From Ascarosepion bandense (lineage: Eukaryota; Mollusca; Cephalopoda; Sepiida; Sepiidae): a DNA stretch of 64,000 nucleotides. The position numbers and the translations under genes were made by a program. The notes beneath the pieces are model-generated. The model was not told the DNA's origin. It ran no database searches and saw only the letters and a program-made list of their open reading frames with translations. Of the stretch, positions 32,199-42,505 are shown one piece after another; positions within the stretch are counted from its first letter, which is position 1, and every line of letters starts with the position of its first letter. Location: NCBI GenBank assembly GCA_037127315.1, contig JBBBDQ010001294.1, positions 2,329,001 through 2,393,000 on the forward strand. The letters are read 5' to 3'.

Positions 32199-32408
32199 CA
32201 CTCCCGATCAAAAATTTAAGACCACTTAAAATTCTTTAAAAATAATTTTTTTTTTACAGATAGATTTTAAACTCCTCCCACTTAAGGTTACCAATACTAC
32301 AATCTAAAAGGTTATGGAAACAAAAAGCTATATTCCAAACATTTTATTTAGAAATTTACATTTTTATAAAATGAGGCGATTTACACATGATCAAAATTAT
32401 AAGACCAG
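32199..32408. repeat. Left terminal inverted repeat of Tc1-like element
   Basis: Starts CACTCCCGATCAAAA. Outer and inner direct repeats sit ~183 bp apart. Differs from the right copy at positions 5-7 and a few inner bases. Confidence 0.9.
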
Positions 32409-32465
32409 AGACAAAAATTCTACGAAATTGTACAAAAAGTTTATGAAAACATTCAACAACTAAAT

Positions 32466-33467
32466 TTAATAATGAGTTCTACCTCCACTGCTTTTGATGA
32501 CTTCAAAAATTCCGTCGGACATGCTAGAAATAAGCATTTCCATTAAGGTGCGGGGGGTGTTGCTCCACCTTCTGAAGATGGCTTCACAAAGTTCATTTTT
32601 TGTTGAATATTGTTTGCCATTTTGATAAACATCTCTTGTCACCCATCCCCAAACATTTTCAATTGGGTTCAAGTCCTGTGAGCATGCAGGATGTCCCAAG
32701 ATATGGACCCCATTTTCTTGTAGAAAGCTCAAGGTCCGTCTTGCAGCGTGGATTGCAGCATTATCCTGTTGGAATAACCATCCATCCCCACACAAACGAT
32801 GGCCCACCGTCATCAAAGATGCTTTTTGTAGCATGTTAACACAACCAGCCGCTCTCTGATGACCCTGCATCACCTGGAGCTCCATCGTCCCTCTGTAAGA
32901 AAAGGCACCCCATACCATTAGGGATCCTCCACCACTATGACGTGCGGAGAAAATTTCAGGAGGCATGTTTTTGTTATACCAATATCGTTGGAAGCCATGA
33001 GGACCATCGAGATTGAATTTTTTCTCATCAGAAAACAGGACATTCTTCCACTTCTCAACGTCCCATCGTTGGTATTCACAACCAAACTTTAAGCGGTCCA
33101 CCTTGTGACGTGGAAGCAGCCGAGGAATTTGTTTACGCTTTTTATTTATCATGCCTTTTTGTCTTAAGTATCGTCTGATGGTTACGGGACTGCAATCAGC
33201 ATCTGTGACTGCCTTAATTTGACTAGAAGAAAGTTCACCGTCTTTCATAACAACCCGTCTTATTCTCCTACTCAATGTAGGAGAAATTTTTTGGGGCCTA
33301 TCACAGGATTTTGCTTTTCCATAATTCTCACTGTTCTTTAGAAAGTTGCAAATCACAGTTTTACTGCGATTTACCTTAGCTGCGATCGCCCGCTGTGACA
33401 AATCTTGCTTATGGAATTCTAGAATTTGAGAACGCTCAACTTCGGCAAGTTTGCTTGCTTTAGGCAT
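32466..33467 (-). CDS. Tc1-family transposase, DD34E, intact 333 aa
   Basis: Catalyses cut-and-paste transposition at TA in the nucleus. Residues 1-110 hold the bipartite DNA-binding region: a first helix-turn-helix ([20 protein letters not shown], about 23-42), a GRPR-like linker changed to DRPQ (56-59), and a second helix-turn-helix (about 64-105). The catalytic acids are D147 (LFSDEKKF), D235 (FQQDNAAIH) and E270 ([10 protein letters not shown]), exactly 34 residues between D235 and E270. KKRKQ at 109-113 could be a nuclear localisation signal. Length matches the usual 330-350. The start ATG at 33,467 is the first in frame. No stop or frameshift is present, unlike all other element genes here. 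I infer recent insertion; activity is unknown. Confidence 0.95.
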   Translation of the reverse strand: MPKASKLAEVERSQILEFHKQDLSQRAIAAKVNRSKTVICNFLKNSENYGKAKSCDRPQKISPTLSRRIRRVVMKDGELSSSQIKAVTDADCSPVTIRRYLRQKGMINKKRKQIPRLLPRHKVDRLKFGCEYQRWDVEKWKNVLFSDEKKFNLDGPHGFQRYWYNKNMPPEIFSARHSGGGSLMVWGAFSYRGTMELQVMQGHQRAAGCVNMLQKASLMTVGHRLCGDGWLFQQDNAAIHAARRTLSFLQENGVHILGHPACSQDLNPIENVWGWVTRDVYQNGKQYSTKNELCEAIFRRWSNTPRTLMEMLISSMSDGIFEVIKSSGGRTHY

Positions 33468-33549
33468 GGTAACACCTTTACGCAGTGATTGCTAATCTCT
33501 AACTGAACTAAAAACATTGGAATTGCCATAGATCTAACAATTTATACTC

Positions 33550-33759
33550 CTGGTCTTATAATTTTGATCATGTGTAAATTGCCTCATTTTATAAAAATGT
33601 AAATTTCTAAATAAAATGTTTGGAATGTAGCTTTTTGTTTCCATAACCTTTTAGATTGTAGTATTGGTAACCTTAAGTGGGAGGAGTTTAAAATCTATCC
33701 ATAAAAAAAAAATTATTTTTAAAGATTTTTAAGTGGTCTTAAATTTTTGATCAGCAGTG
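33550..33759. repeat. Right terminal inverted repeat of Tc1-like element
   Basis: Complement of the left repeat, ending CAGTG then TA. It lies upstream of the transposase start and probably contains its promoter; the ORF begins ~80 bp inside the repeat border. Confidence 0.9.
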
Positions 33760-33887
33760 TATAGATATACTGACGAATCTAGATACACACAAACTCATGT
33801 GCATATGTGTATGTGTTGATTGTAAACCAAGATTCCTTTAATAATTTTGCCAGCCTTAATAACAAATAGTATGCACCCATGCAATCA

Positions 33888-33889
<2 letters not shown>

Positions 33890-33960
<71 letters not shown>
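33890..33960. repeat. (CA)n
   Basis: Pure CA tract. Confidence 0.95.
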
Positions 33961-33962
<2 letters not shown>

Positions 33963-34177
33963 TTATTTCTTATTGCAATAAGCGTTGTTTAGTGTATGCT
34001 CATATTTGAGTATAATTATTGAATATTACATTTATTTATAGCATTAAAGATACATTAATTGGATATTTATTATTCTGTCTTCTTATTACAATTATATATA
34101 TAAAGTGTGTGTGTATGTGTGTGTGAGAGAGAGAGAAAGTTGCAGATCTCACTAGGATACATATGTAATACGCACAC

Positions 34178-34225
<48 letters not shown>

Positions 34226-34600
34226 CACCATAATCAGCAGTGAAGTATTGTTCAGTTTCAGATAATATATATAGTGATATGGACATTTAAAATAAAAAAG
34301 AAACATAGATGTTACCACATTAGGTGAATGTGTTAGAGTGGGAAATTATTTTAATTTAAATGATTTGTGTGCGTAAACCATTGGATATTGAGACACTTAT
34401 GTGTAGCAGTGTCGGGTATGGGTAAGTACATTAAGCAAGAAAGAAAGAGTCGGCTGTATCATTTTTATGATGGAATAAAAATGTTACCAATATAACATTT
34501 GAAATGCTACGAGATTGCAAATTAAACAATAATATGTTTGTCTTAAAGGATGTTGCTAATACAAAAAACTCAAGTTTATGGACGGAAATAGATGTAAAGC
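33960..34600. other. No gene seen; (GATA)n inside
   Basis: (GATA)n at 34,180-34,226 and short GT/GA runs. The 82-codon minus frame here is mostly repeat. Confidence 0.5.
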
Positions 34601-34619
34601 CATGATGTTAATTACTAAA

Positions 34620-35560
34620 GAGGGAATTACTCGATTTACAAGTTAGCTAGTAGTAAAAGTAAGCGTAAACTACCATGTAACAGTTAATTAAGGTTAGTTT
34701 TAAGATATATGTAATTAATTAATAGGGGTTAAGATTATGTAGTAGAGTATATAGTAAACAGTTTGAGGTAATATTAGATATATTTAATAGAGTAATTATC
34801 TTGTAGTGGTAGTAAGTAGTTATTTCATTGCGTTGGTTTAATAAATTAGTTTTCAGAAATTTTATTATTTGAATTTTTTCTTGTAAGAAAAGAAAACATT
34901 TCATGTAAAGTTTTTCGTGTTATGGCTTTATTTTTTAATATTTTACTGTAGGTAATTTATTTGCATCTTTTAACTGCTAATAACATTTGAAAAGTGAATT
35001 TGAGTTACTATAATCTTATGATTAAAGGATAGCTTATGTTTATACAATCGTGACTTGAAAGTGTTTTTAGTACTTCCAGTGTAATGTGTGATAAGAGTTA
35101 GATTTTCTGTATAGGAAATAGTTGCTTAATAGACCATAGAATCAGTAAGACATCTATTTTGCAGAGGACATTCGTTTGGGTTACGACAATTTCAAGTATT
35201 AGTATTATAGTTGTTATTTATAATAGGTTGGTTTTGATTGCTAAACTTAATGTATTGTTTTAGGATTTTATTCTTATGTATTTTATTATAACTTCTAGGT
35301 TATCTGTGCAGCTGAAAAGTTGTTGCTTATTCTATTTATTACTGAGTAGAATATGTGTTTAATAATATATGGTTGATGATTTGATTTACGAAAGATGTAA
35401 ATGGAGTCAACGTATTTTTTTACGTTGGGTGAGTATACTTTTCAAGAGTAACATCTAGGAAGTTAACTTTTTTTTAGGTTAGTTTGTACTATTATCTTAT
35501 GGTTGAGATTGTTCATTCCTCCATATATGAATTTACGAATTCTATCTATTTTGAGTTTTT
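34620..35560 (-). pseudogene. PLE: RT end, linker and GIY-YIG endonuclease
   Basis: Minus strand in order: KKVNFLDVTLEKYT (RT C-terminal motif), FRKSNHQPYIIKH and VINRISNNFSAAQ (linker), NECPLQNRCLTDSMVY, HYTGSTKNTFKSRLYKH and finally FLKTNLLNQRNEI. This is the full order of a PLE 3' coding half. Several stops and frameshifts interrupt it. It is longer than the other PLE fragments in the window. Confidence 0.8.
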
Positions 35561-35814
35561 AAAATTATTGACAATGATGAAACTATCGTCTCTTTATAAC
35601 CCAATGTCAGCTATATCAACATCACTGTGTACAGTTAGATTGCACAAAATAAATAAAACTACGAGATCTGAAATCGCAGAATCCGGTGATCTCATAGTAA
35701 TGTCGAATAGGTCCTTGGAATTTGTCTTTGTCCGGTGTTCATTGTTGGGAATGAGAACCGACTGTTGGAGCAACCCCTATTTCTGTTTTTAATATATATA
35801 TATAGCATAAGTAT

Positions 35815-35862
35815 GTTATAATATCACTAAAAAAATAGTTATTTTTTAGTGATATCATAAAA
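35815..35862. repeat. AT-rich hairpin
   Basis: ATATCACTAAAAAA (35,821-35,834) pairs perfectly with TTTTTTAGTGATAT (35,842-35,855), 7-base loop. Confidence 0.8.
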
Positions 35863-35957
35863 TAATTATGTTATAAATTTTAAATATTATTCGCTCTATT
35901 TTAAGAATAGTGTTTTTTGGATACGGAATTTTATTACATTTTTTTTACCCTATACTT

Positions 35958-36012
<55 letters not shown>
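35958..36012. repeat. (TA)n
   Basis: TA tract. Confidence 0.95.
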
Positions 36013-36015
<3 letters not shown>

Positions 36016-36170
36016 GTTTTGAATATGTCTTTTTTTTCCAAATTATAAAATCTTCTAATATAATGTAATACTTCTAGTCTGCTTTATTTCTGCACTTCTA
36101 ATATCTCCGCCGAAAATCTGAAATGTTATTTATTTTTTGTTTTTTTTCCTCAATAATAGTAGATAGAACC

Positions 36171-36355
36171 ATCAATCGTCCGGTTCATACTCCTTCCAAA
36201 CCTTTTGAACAGAGGTAGAGTTTTATCATTTGTTTCCTGGTTAGGATTTGGTTTCTGTTCTTTCTAAAGTCTTTTCATTCTTTTTCACTCCCAGTAGCTA
36301 CCTTGCGTCTTAATGGCATTATCGTCTTTCTGGGGGTGAATTGATTAATCAAATA
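36171..36355 (+). mobile_element. LINE-A 5'-to-3' fused derivative
   Basis: Begins with AGTAGATAGAACCATCAATC and CCGGTTCATACTCC, matching the start of LINE-A at 49,320, passes GTTTCCTGGTTAGGATTTGG, then jumps to the LINE-A 3' end (CTACCTTGCGTC, GGGGGTGAATTGATTA). About 185 bp replace the ~3.5 kb element. The same junction layout occurs at 62,102-62,262. Confidence 0.7.
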
Positions 36356-36579
36356 TTTTAATGTTTATGTATCCAGTGACAAAATATATTGTTTCTTTTA
36401 ACCCCTTACAAATTATTTCAGTGTATCATTGTTTTTATTTCTTTGGTTTTTTTGCGTTCGGGTACGATCAGCCATGCTTATCTGCAACTTCTGTCATTGT
36501 CACTCAGTTCAGACAAACGCAGAGAACAATTTAGTAAAATCCAGGATATTTTCGTCTTCCGCATAACCACTCTTTAAAC

Positions 36580-37280
36580 GAAAAAGTCTCCACCGATTCC
36601 TACTACACTTTAAAAGTCGGAAACGGTCCCCACACCCAATCTCTTACCCTAATCTTCCCTCTTAACTCCCATATTCGCATCACCTTCATTTTTGGCCTGC
36701 CATATTTGCCCTCCCATCACTTTCTACTCTCCCTGCTGACAACATGGCTGATTCTGAACATGTAATTATTCGATAATTATTATCCAAAGGCCGAGTTCAA
36801 CACTTCATTTACTGGAAAGGAGACGCAGTCGTGGTTGTAGTGGCTCCGAGAGATGATGTGAGGAGAAAGGGAGAGAAAATTGTCCAGGAGGTGCTTATGA
36901 TAGTGAGAAGACTTTAAAGAAACTCTATTTAATATTCGGGAGAATGGTGGGGAGTAATAGTGTAGAGAATTAGTCTGAAAGAATCTGCAATCTCACGTCA
37001 AACCAATGGTAATCAACATTCCTCCTACTCTTGCCGCTGTTCACTGCCAACCGCAGTTAAGCACTCCTTTCATGATCAGGTCACCCTGCCCCACCAACAT
37101 ATCCCAATCTGCTTCTCCTGTGCCCTCATCTCATCATGCGCCACTCTGCTGTATAAACCACCCACAATGACAACAGAACTATCTCTGTCACTTTTATACG
37201 TTCATTGGTTCCACGCCCGTGTGAGTCTACGCTCCTACCCCGGATAATAAAGCACGCCCTGGGGTTAAAATGAGGGAAAA
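36580..37280. other. Unassigned, GC-richer than flanks
   Basis: About 700 bp of mixed composition with short frames: MADSEHVIIR at 36,741 stops after ten codons, and KGRVQHFIYWKGDAVVVVV follows in the same frame after the stop. No known family. Could be part of a LINE 5' region or decayed unique sequence. Confidence 0.35.
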
Positions 37281-37379
37281 ATCTAAACTAATGCTTTTAT
37301 AGTAATAATGGTTGTGAATGATGAACACCTCTCATTTCGTGCATAAAACTATTTTAAATTGTGCGGTTTCTTTACATCT

Positions 37380-37441
37380 TTTTTATACGACCCATTGGAT
37401 TTTGACCTTTGAGGTTCCTAAAATCTTTCATTTATCTTGTT

Positions 37442-37494
<53 letters not shown>

Positions 37495-37590
37495 CCCCAC
37501 TTTCTATGGAACTGACAAATGGAATTGGCGAACTGGGTTCAAATTTCGTCTAAAGTAGTTTATTTACTTCGCGCATAAGACCTTGAGAAA
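37380..37590 (+). repeat. Direct repeat R4 with (GT)n, copy 1
   Basis: TTTATACGACCCATTGGATT, a (GT)n tract (37,447-37,492), then GACCCCACTTTCTATGGA and a tRNA-like B box (GGGTTCAAATTTCG). The same order recurs at 38,446-38,680. Confidence 0.8.
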
Positions 37591-37699
37591 TATATACAAC
37601 TATCTTTCACAAAACCACTCTTAGAACCTGTCGTATGTTAACTGAGGAGGAGATACACACGTGCGATCACGTTCCTGTAAAGATCAAATAAGAAACCTA

Positions 37700-37750
37700 T
37701 ATTAATTTAACATGTTTCACTTTTATTAAAGCAGAGATTGAGATAAAACA
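37700..37750 (-). mobile_element. PLE-type terminal fragment
   Basis: Minus strand CTCAATCTCTG..CTTTAATAAAAGT-GAAACATG resembles the hammerhead-like sequence at 16,394-16,360, with CUGAAGAAG partly deleted. Confidence 0.4.
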
Positions 37751-37844
37751 GGCAAAAAGACAGAAAATTTGGTATTTTCAATTTTGTTTGGGTCAGTTCT
37801 CATTGGTCAGTCACGTATTACGTGCATTAAAATCCTAGATAATT

Positions 37845-38365
37845 CTATATGTTAGTTCGTGAAAATTTTCGTAGGTCTGTGTGGTCGTCGGGTGGTAATG
37901 TGTATTCGTAGTTGTGTATATGTATCTGACTATTGGGAGTTCTAATGTCTTCACCTTTGTTCGTTAGCCATCGCAACAGGGCATGACTTGATTTTAATCT
38001 ATGGCAGTTAAGCATGCATTCTTTGAGATATAACTTTGATTCTATAAGAATATATTCAAAGGAAGATGGCAATGTAATTAAATTTTTAGTTGTGTATTTA
38101 TAGTTCGCAATAATGTTATTTTTAAGTTTTCAAAGTTGTTCTTCTTTAAAAATGTATGTTATTTTTTAAAGAGTGGCATTAGTGACATCATGCCCAGTAT
38201 AGCTTCGATGCAAAACGATAGAGTTAGATCCTTTGTCTAAACGCAAGTCTTTCTTGTATTCGTAGATACGGGCATTTAGACAACGTGATATCTCCTGACA
38301 TAAGCATTTTTGCACTGTAAACAATTTATTTAGTAAATCCCAGCATTTAGATTGTTGGTGGATTT
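37845..38365 (-). pseudogene. PLE-type GIY-YIG endonuclease remnant
   Basis: Minus strand reads CLNARIYEYKKDLRLDKG, SIVLHRSYTGHDVTNATL, then after frameshifts LPSSFEYILIESKLYLKE. The R..EHk..L..... H....GH.. pattern followed by an E.ILI...... helix fits a GIY-YIG domain whose GIY part is lost. Flanked by the two R4 direct repeats. Confidence 0.6.
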
Positions 38366-38445
38366 TTTTTCTTCCTAGTTATATCTGCGATTGTCATGGC
38401 AGTGGGGTAACCATACTAGTACTAGGGGAGATGTACAATTCATTT

Positions 38446-38511
38446 GCGAGTTTTATACGACCCATTCGATTTTTATCTTTTAGGCTTCCGAAAATTTTTC
38501 ACTTGTCTTGC

Positions 38512-38581
<70 letters not shown>

Positions 38582-38690
38582 CCCCACTCTCTGTAGAGCT
38601 GCAGACTTAAATCAAATGGAGTTGGCGAACTGGGTTTAAATTTCGTCTGAAGTGGTTTATTTACTTCCCATATAAGAAGTGAAGAGTCTT
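38446..38690 (+). repeat. Direct repeat R4 with (GT)n, copy 2
   Basis: Second copy, about 1.06 kb downstream of the first, with a longer (GT)n (38,515-38,580). Confidence 0.8.
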
Positions 38691-38899
38691 ATGTGCGAAT
38701 GTGAGTAGGAGTATCAATTTTGTGTAATTTTTGTTAGAAGTGTTATTGGTGGTGTATCATTAATCGAATTTTGTAAACTCGTTTTTAGCGTTGAGGAGGA
38801 AATGATGTGGGTAGTGAAGAAGATTTAATGTTTTCTCAATATATTTCTCTACTTCATTTAGGTATTCTGAGTTACGTACCCTAAGGGCTCTGTGGTACA

Positions 38900-38958
38900 G
38901 TCCTATGATTAGTCCAAATTTTATTCTTTAGTCGTGGTCAAAATAGATATAATTATCA

Positions 38959-38992
<34 letters not shown>

Positions 38993-39190
38993 GTATCGAG
39001 GCAGCAGATAATTTTCTAAACATATATTGTTAAATATAACAGACAATGAATATCTATTATGTTTAATCATGAGCCGTTCTAAACATCGTATTTTGGCTTT
39101 AATTTCCGGTGAAAATAAAGACAAAACATTTGGATATTTTTTTATTATGCTGGTTCTAAGCTTTTGGTTCACATGAGTCATTAGTTATAA
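38900..39190 (-). mobile_element. PLE 3' terminal region
   Basis: GTATCGAGGCAGCAGATAAT and the following 120 bp match 27,390-27,520 almost base for base, next to (TA)n (38,961-38,990). The CUGAAGA-like part is degraded here. Confidence 0.7.
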
Positions 39191-40040
39191 TCACAATAAA
39201 ATAGGACATTCATTCTTATAGATGAGAGTGCACGAATTTGCGCTAGTATATGTATTATTATTGGTGCCTATTAATATATCGAGAAAAGAAATTTTATTAT
39301 TATTAAGTTCATACGCGAACTTAAGCAGCGAGTTTTTTAAATGTTTTTGGAGTTCATGTATTTTACATATGTTTTTGATTAAGATGGGAATACCATCTAC
39401 ATATTTTAGGTGAATGGAGGAATTTTTAAAGATAGTCATGAAAGATATTTGCAAAGGTATTAAATATTTTATTTTCAAGGTTAACTATATAAACGTTGGA
39501 TCATTTGTACGTATATATTGTTTTGGTAGTCAAAGGAAGTTACGTCAGTGGCACAGTTCATGAGTACTATTCGCAGTATGTTAGGTCTAATGTTTTAGTA
39601 GAGGAAGAGATGGATTGTTCTAAATACTCTTTGTAGCAATCATTTCTCTATTAGGTACATTGGTAAATAAATTTTCGAAATCAAGTGAGGCTGGTTTTTT
39701 ATTATTGAGTTTTTGGGGTTTTAAAATTTGAGGGTTAATTTGGTGCTATATTTACTAGGTATGGTGATTTTTTAAGCGTAGCTTAAATGTCGAGCAAGGC
39801 CGAAAGTAAGGGACACCCAGTGAGGATCAAACTCACTACACAATTGTAAGGATTCTAGCGAGACAAGCTTGCTAACCATTGCACCAACTCGAGGTGCCCT
39901 AGGTATGGTGTAATAAGTTGGTTTCTCACACCAAAACAGGGACAAAAGTCCATATAAACATATGTTCACAAATCTTACGTTTTTGAGTTATTAAGTTAAA
40001 AGAAACTTTACGTAGACGGGGCCGTGTTGGTATGTAGACT
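39190..40040 (-). pseudogene. PLE reverse transcriptase fragment, split by a SINE
   Basis: Minus strand: SKIYLPMYLIEK, LRIVLMNCATDVTSFDYQN, NNIYVQM, then IHLKYVDGIPILIKNI (YVDD-type RT active site with the second D changed to G), HELQKHLKNS and NNKISFLDILI. This is the catalytic half of a PLE RT. It is interrupted by a SINE at 39,767-39,899 and contains stops. Confidence 0.75.
39767..39899 (-). mobile_element. Complete tRNA-derived SINE (family 6) with 11-bp target duplication
   Basis: Minus strand head GAGTTGGTGCAATGGTTAGC (A box) and GAGTTTGATCCTC (B box), short body, tail TTAAAAAAT. TAGGTATGGTG flanks it at 39,756-39,766 and 39,900-39,910. 133 bp. The best-delimited SINE in the window. 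Confidence 0.85.
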
Positions 40041-40145
40041 AGGATATTTTTTCATTCGTGTGCAATTTTTGGCTAGTCTGTTTTAAAATGTTTAACGTGT
40101 GTCGTAGTTAACTGATAAGTGCTCCGTTTAACGTTTATCAGGATA

Positions 40146-40803
40146 CTAGCAGTATAGCCGGCGTTGCTCAGGTGTAATGAAAGCTTTAAAACTACTCCAT
40201 GGTCCTGGAGCGAAACCGTAGACTGAAAGGAAAATGAATGGATGTAAGTCAAATTTTGATTTCCTGGTATCGATATCAAATAAGTTTTTTTCTTCGTAAA
40301 CTGAATTTTGAAGGCTAAATAAGACCTCTGAGTAAATGGTATTATGGCTGAGACTAAGAACTACAATTATACCTACTTAGAGCCAAACCCGAAGCAAAAA
40401 CTAAAATAAAAGGGCTGAAATAATTACAGACATACAGGCAGATAAATAGACACACACACACACAAACATATTGCCTTTTATATATATATTATCGATTTTC
40501 TGCACTATTGTAAGAACTGCAACCTTGAAACTTCTGAATATCGTTTCTTATGTCTTTGTCTATGAGTGTATCAAATTTGATTAAAATCGGACCACTCCTT
40601 CTATAAGCCGATTTATTTTTATTATCGATTTTCGATATTTATCGGGGGTACCTCGACACAAAACCTATCTAAGAACACTAGCAGACGCTTATAGTACAAC
40701 TGTGTAAATTTTCAAGAAAATTGGTTCAGCCGTTTCGGAGTCTATAGGTAACGAATACACACATACACAAACAGACAAAGTTCCATTCATAAATAAGTTT
40801 AGA
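40146..40803 (-). mobile_element. Non-autonomous Helitron, copy 2
   Basis: Same ends as copy 1: minus-strand 5' TCTAAACTTATTTATGAA after an A, 3' ...CTATACTGCTAG before a T. The terminal hairpin is partly eroded (CCTGAGCAACGCCGG). Interior differs by an extra ~200 bp between 40,210 and 40,440. No coding capacity. Confidence 0.8.
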
Positions 40804-40814
40804 TTCATATAGTG

Positions 40815-41615
40815 AGCAGGTATGTATGATTTTTACATACAGCCGTGCGAATGGTATTGGACGAGAGGCTGCGCGCCTATATCAGATTGCGTTTCCAGAG
40901 AGAAGGATGACGTGTTATCTAACCTTTGCTGCTGTTTATCGACGCGTTGCTAAGACAAAATTCATGGCACCGCTCGTGCGCCTGACCATGAAGAACAAAT
41001 TCTACAGGAGATAATCAATGATTTATAGCACAAACTGCCGCTCCGTTGTTCCTCTCTTCACTCTGTTTACGGCGGGGACAACATTTTGAAGAGGTGGAAT
41101 GACAAATTTACACAACCAACATTTGTTGGTGTATCGGAATCATGATCGTGCAATACAGCAAAACAACAGCGTCTGCTTACGATTAATGTTTAGGCTAAAA
41201 TTGTAGGAGACTGTCTGGTAGGTTCATATGTTCTCCAATCACGTCTTACAGTTGTCTACAATGACTTTGTTCTGAATATACTTCTAGACATGCTAGAGGA
41301 TGTACGCCTGCTAATACAAAGATAAATATTTTTCATTCATAATAGGAATCCAGCACATTTTAGTCACATTGTTCGCGATGTTGGAATCTACCATGATAGA
41401 TGGATAGGTAGCGTAGGACAAATTGGTCTACACGTTTTCCCGATCTCAAGCCTTTGTGTTCGCGTCTAAAATAACTGGTTTAAGCAACAGGCATTAATAA
41501 TTCTTTATCAACTTTTCGTGTGAAACCATTCAATCATCCGACGAGTTCGTGTGTATGTAGAAGAAAGGGGGGGACATTTTGAACATTTCTTATGCACAGC
41601 AATGAACTTTTGGAC
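40815..41615 (+). pseudogene. DDE transposase with DUF4817-type N-terminus (mariner-like), decayed
   Basis: Plus strand reads GIGREAARLYQIAFPERRM (N-terminal helix-turn-helix of the DUF4817 type), later GDCLVGSYVLQSRLTVVY, RNPAHFSHIVRDVG, YHDRWIGSVG and VEERGGHFEHFL at the end. This is the order of a family of IS630/Tc1-mariner-like transposases abundant in arthropods. Many frameshifts and stops; the element ends are not seen. Confidence 0.75.
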
Positions 41616-41656
41616 ATTTTAGCTTTTTTTGATGAACCCGTTTTTAAAATTAGTTT

Positions 41657-41659
<3 letters not shown>

Positions 41660-41718
<59 letters not shown>
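41660..41718. repeat. (CA)n-(TA)n
   Basis: Microsatellite abutting SINE-2. Confidence 0.95.
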
Positions 41719-41722
<4 letters not shown>

Positions 41723-41830
41723 TCATTCACTTACAAGCTCTCCTTGTATCACAGTTGATCAGTGTGGCTAGACATCCACTGTTTCCAGCTGGACCCGAAA
41801 TCCAGCCCCATTGTGTTGCAGTTAACTATG
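41719..41830 (-). mobile_element. SINE-2, diverged
   Basis: AGTCATTCACTTACAAGC..GTATCACAGTTGATCAGTGT and the B-box complement in CCCGAAATCC match SINE-2 in reverse. (TA)n follows at 41,854-41,886. Confidence 0.65.
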
Positions 41831-41851
41831 TTTTTATTGTAAACGTTTAAC

Positions 41852-41889
<38 letters not shown>

Positions 41890-42505
41890 CTTTAAATAAA
41901 ACAGACGTCATTATAATTATCCCAACCCGAGGAACCTTTTGGCCAACACTTCTTCAAGGGCTTACGTTGGCTTAATTATAAATGGTTAATAAAAGGAGAA
42001 AAACAAAGGGTTACCTACAACACTGGGGGCAAGATGGAATTTGTTTAAAAATAAACTTTAATCAGTAAATATTAAAACGTAAGGTGGGTGTAAACATACA
42101 ATTGTGGAATGTATAAGAGTGAATTAAAAAAATTGTTTTTTCACAAACCCTCCAGTAATTGTAAGAAGCGAATGAATCGCTCTTTCTGCCTGCACAGGCT
42201 CGGCTGCTGGAGTTTTAGGCAAATAGCCTTCAGAACGCGAAGATGGTGGGCCGATCGAGCACCAGTTATCCTCATACGAAGAGGCACATGCGCAGCTGTC
42301 CAGCAGGTGTTGGCCAATTGCTGAATCCAGAACAGCCTGGGTTGCTCTTATAGGTCTAAGAGGACTACCCGAACGTATATTTGCGGGGACGAGTTGTGCA
42401 ACCCGCGTCTCCAACCTCACATTGGTTCGTCCTATGTATACCGCATCGCAGCGGCATTTAAATCTATAAACAACGGAATTTCTACGAAAATAGGACAACT
42501 TATCT
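41890..42505 (-). pseudogene. PLE GIY-YIG endonuclease and 3' end
   Basis: Frame 42,498-42,124 reads SVVYRFKCRCDAVYIGRT, RLETRVAQLVPANIR, IGQHLLDS, CASSYEDNWCSI. V-Y....C.....YIGRT...L..R is the GIY-YIG core, with the catalytic arginine in RLETR present. The domain is readable over ~100 codons; after that it is disturbed by an inverted duplication. The 3' non-coding part has CCCTTGAAGAAGTGTTGGCC..AAAAG (41,960-41,925), an eroded hammerhead-like motif, then (TA)n. Confidence 0.85.

Larger units (their letters stand above)
32199..33759 (-). mobile_element. Complete Tc1-like transposon with IR/DR termini
   Basis: Bounded by TA on both sides (32,197-32,198 and 33,760-33,761), 1561 bp. The terminal inverted repeats are about 210 bp (32,199-32,408 and 33,550-33,759) and nearly identical. 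Each holds two direct copies of one binding-site-like motif: GATCAAAAATTTAAGACCA near the end (32,206; complement at 33,734) and GATCAAAATTATAAGACCA at the inner border (32,389; complement at 33,551). This is the IR/DR layout known from Sleeping Beauty and related elements. The single gene inside is uninterrupted. Confidence 0.95.

Noticed and set aside
35821..35855. Rho-independent terminator-like hairpin
   Set aside because: The stem is AT-only and the context is eukaryotic and intergenic.
37380..38690. LTR retrotransposon with R4 as LTRs
   Set aside because: No TG...CA ends, no primer binding site or polypurine tract and no gag-pol motif between the repeats; the interior is PLE-like.
39767..39899. 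Functional tRNA gene
   Set aside because: A and B boxes are present, but the segment between them cannot be arranged with a proper anticodon arm and acceptor stem; the target duplication and tail show a SINE.
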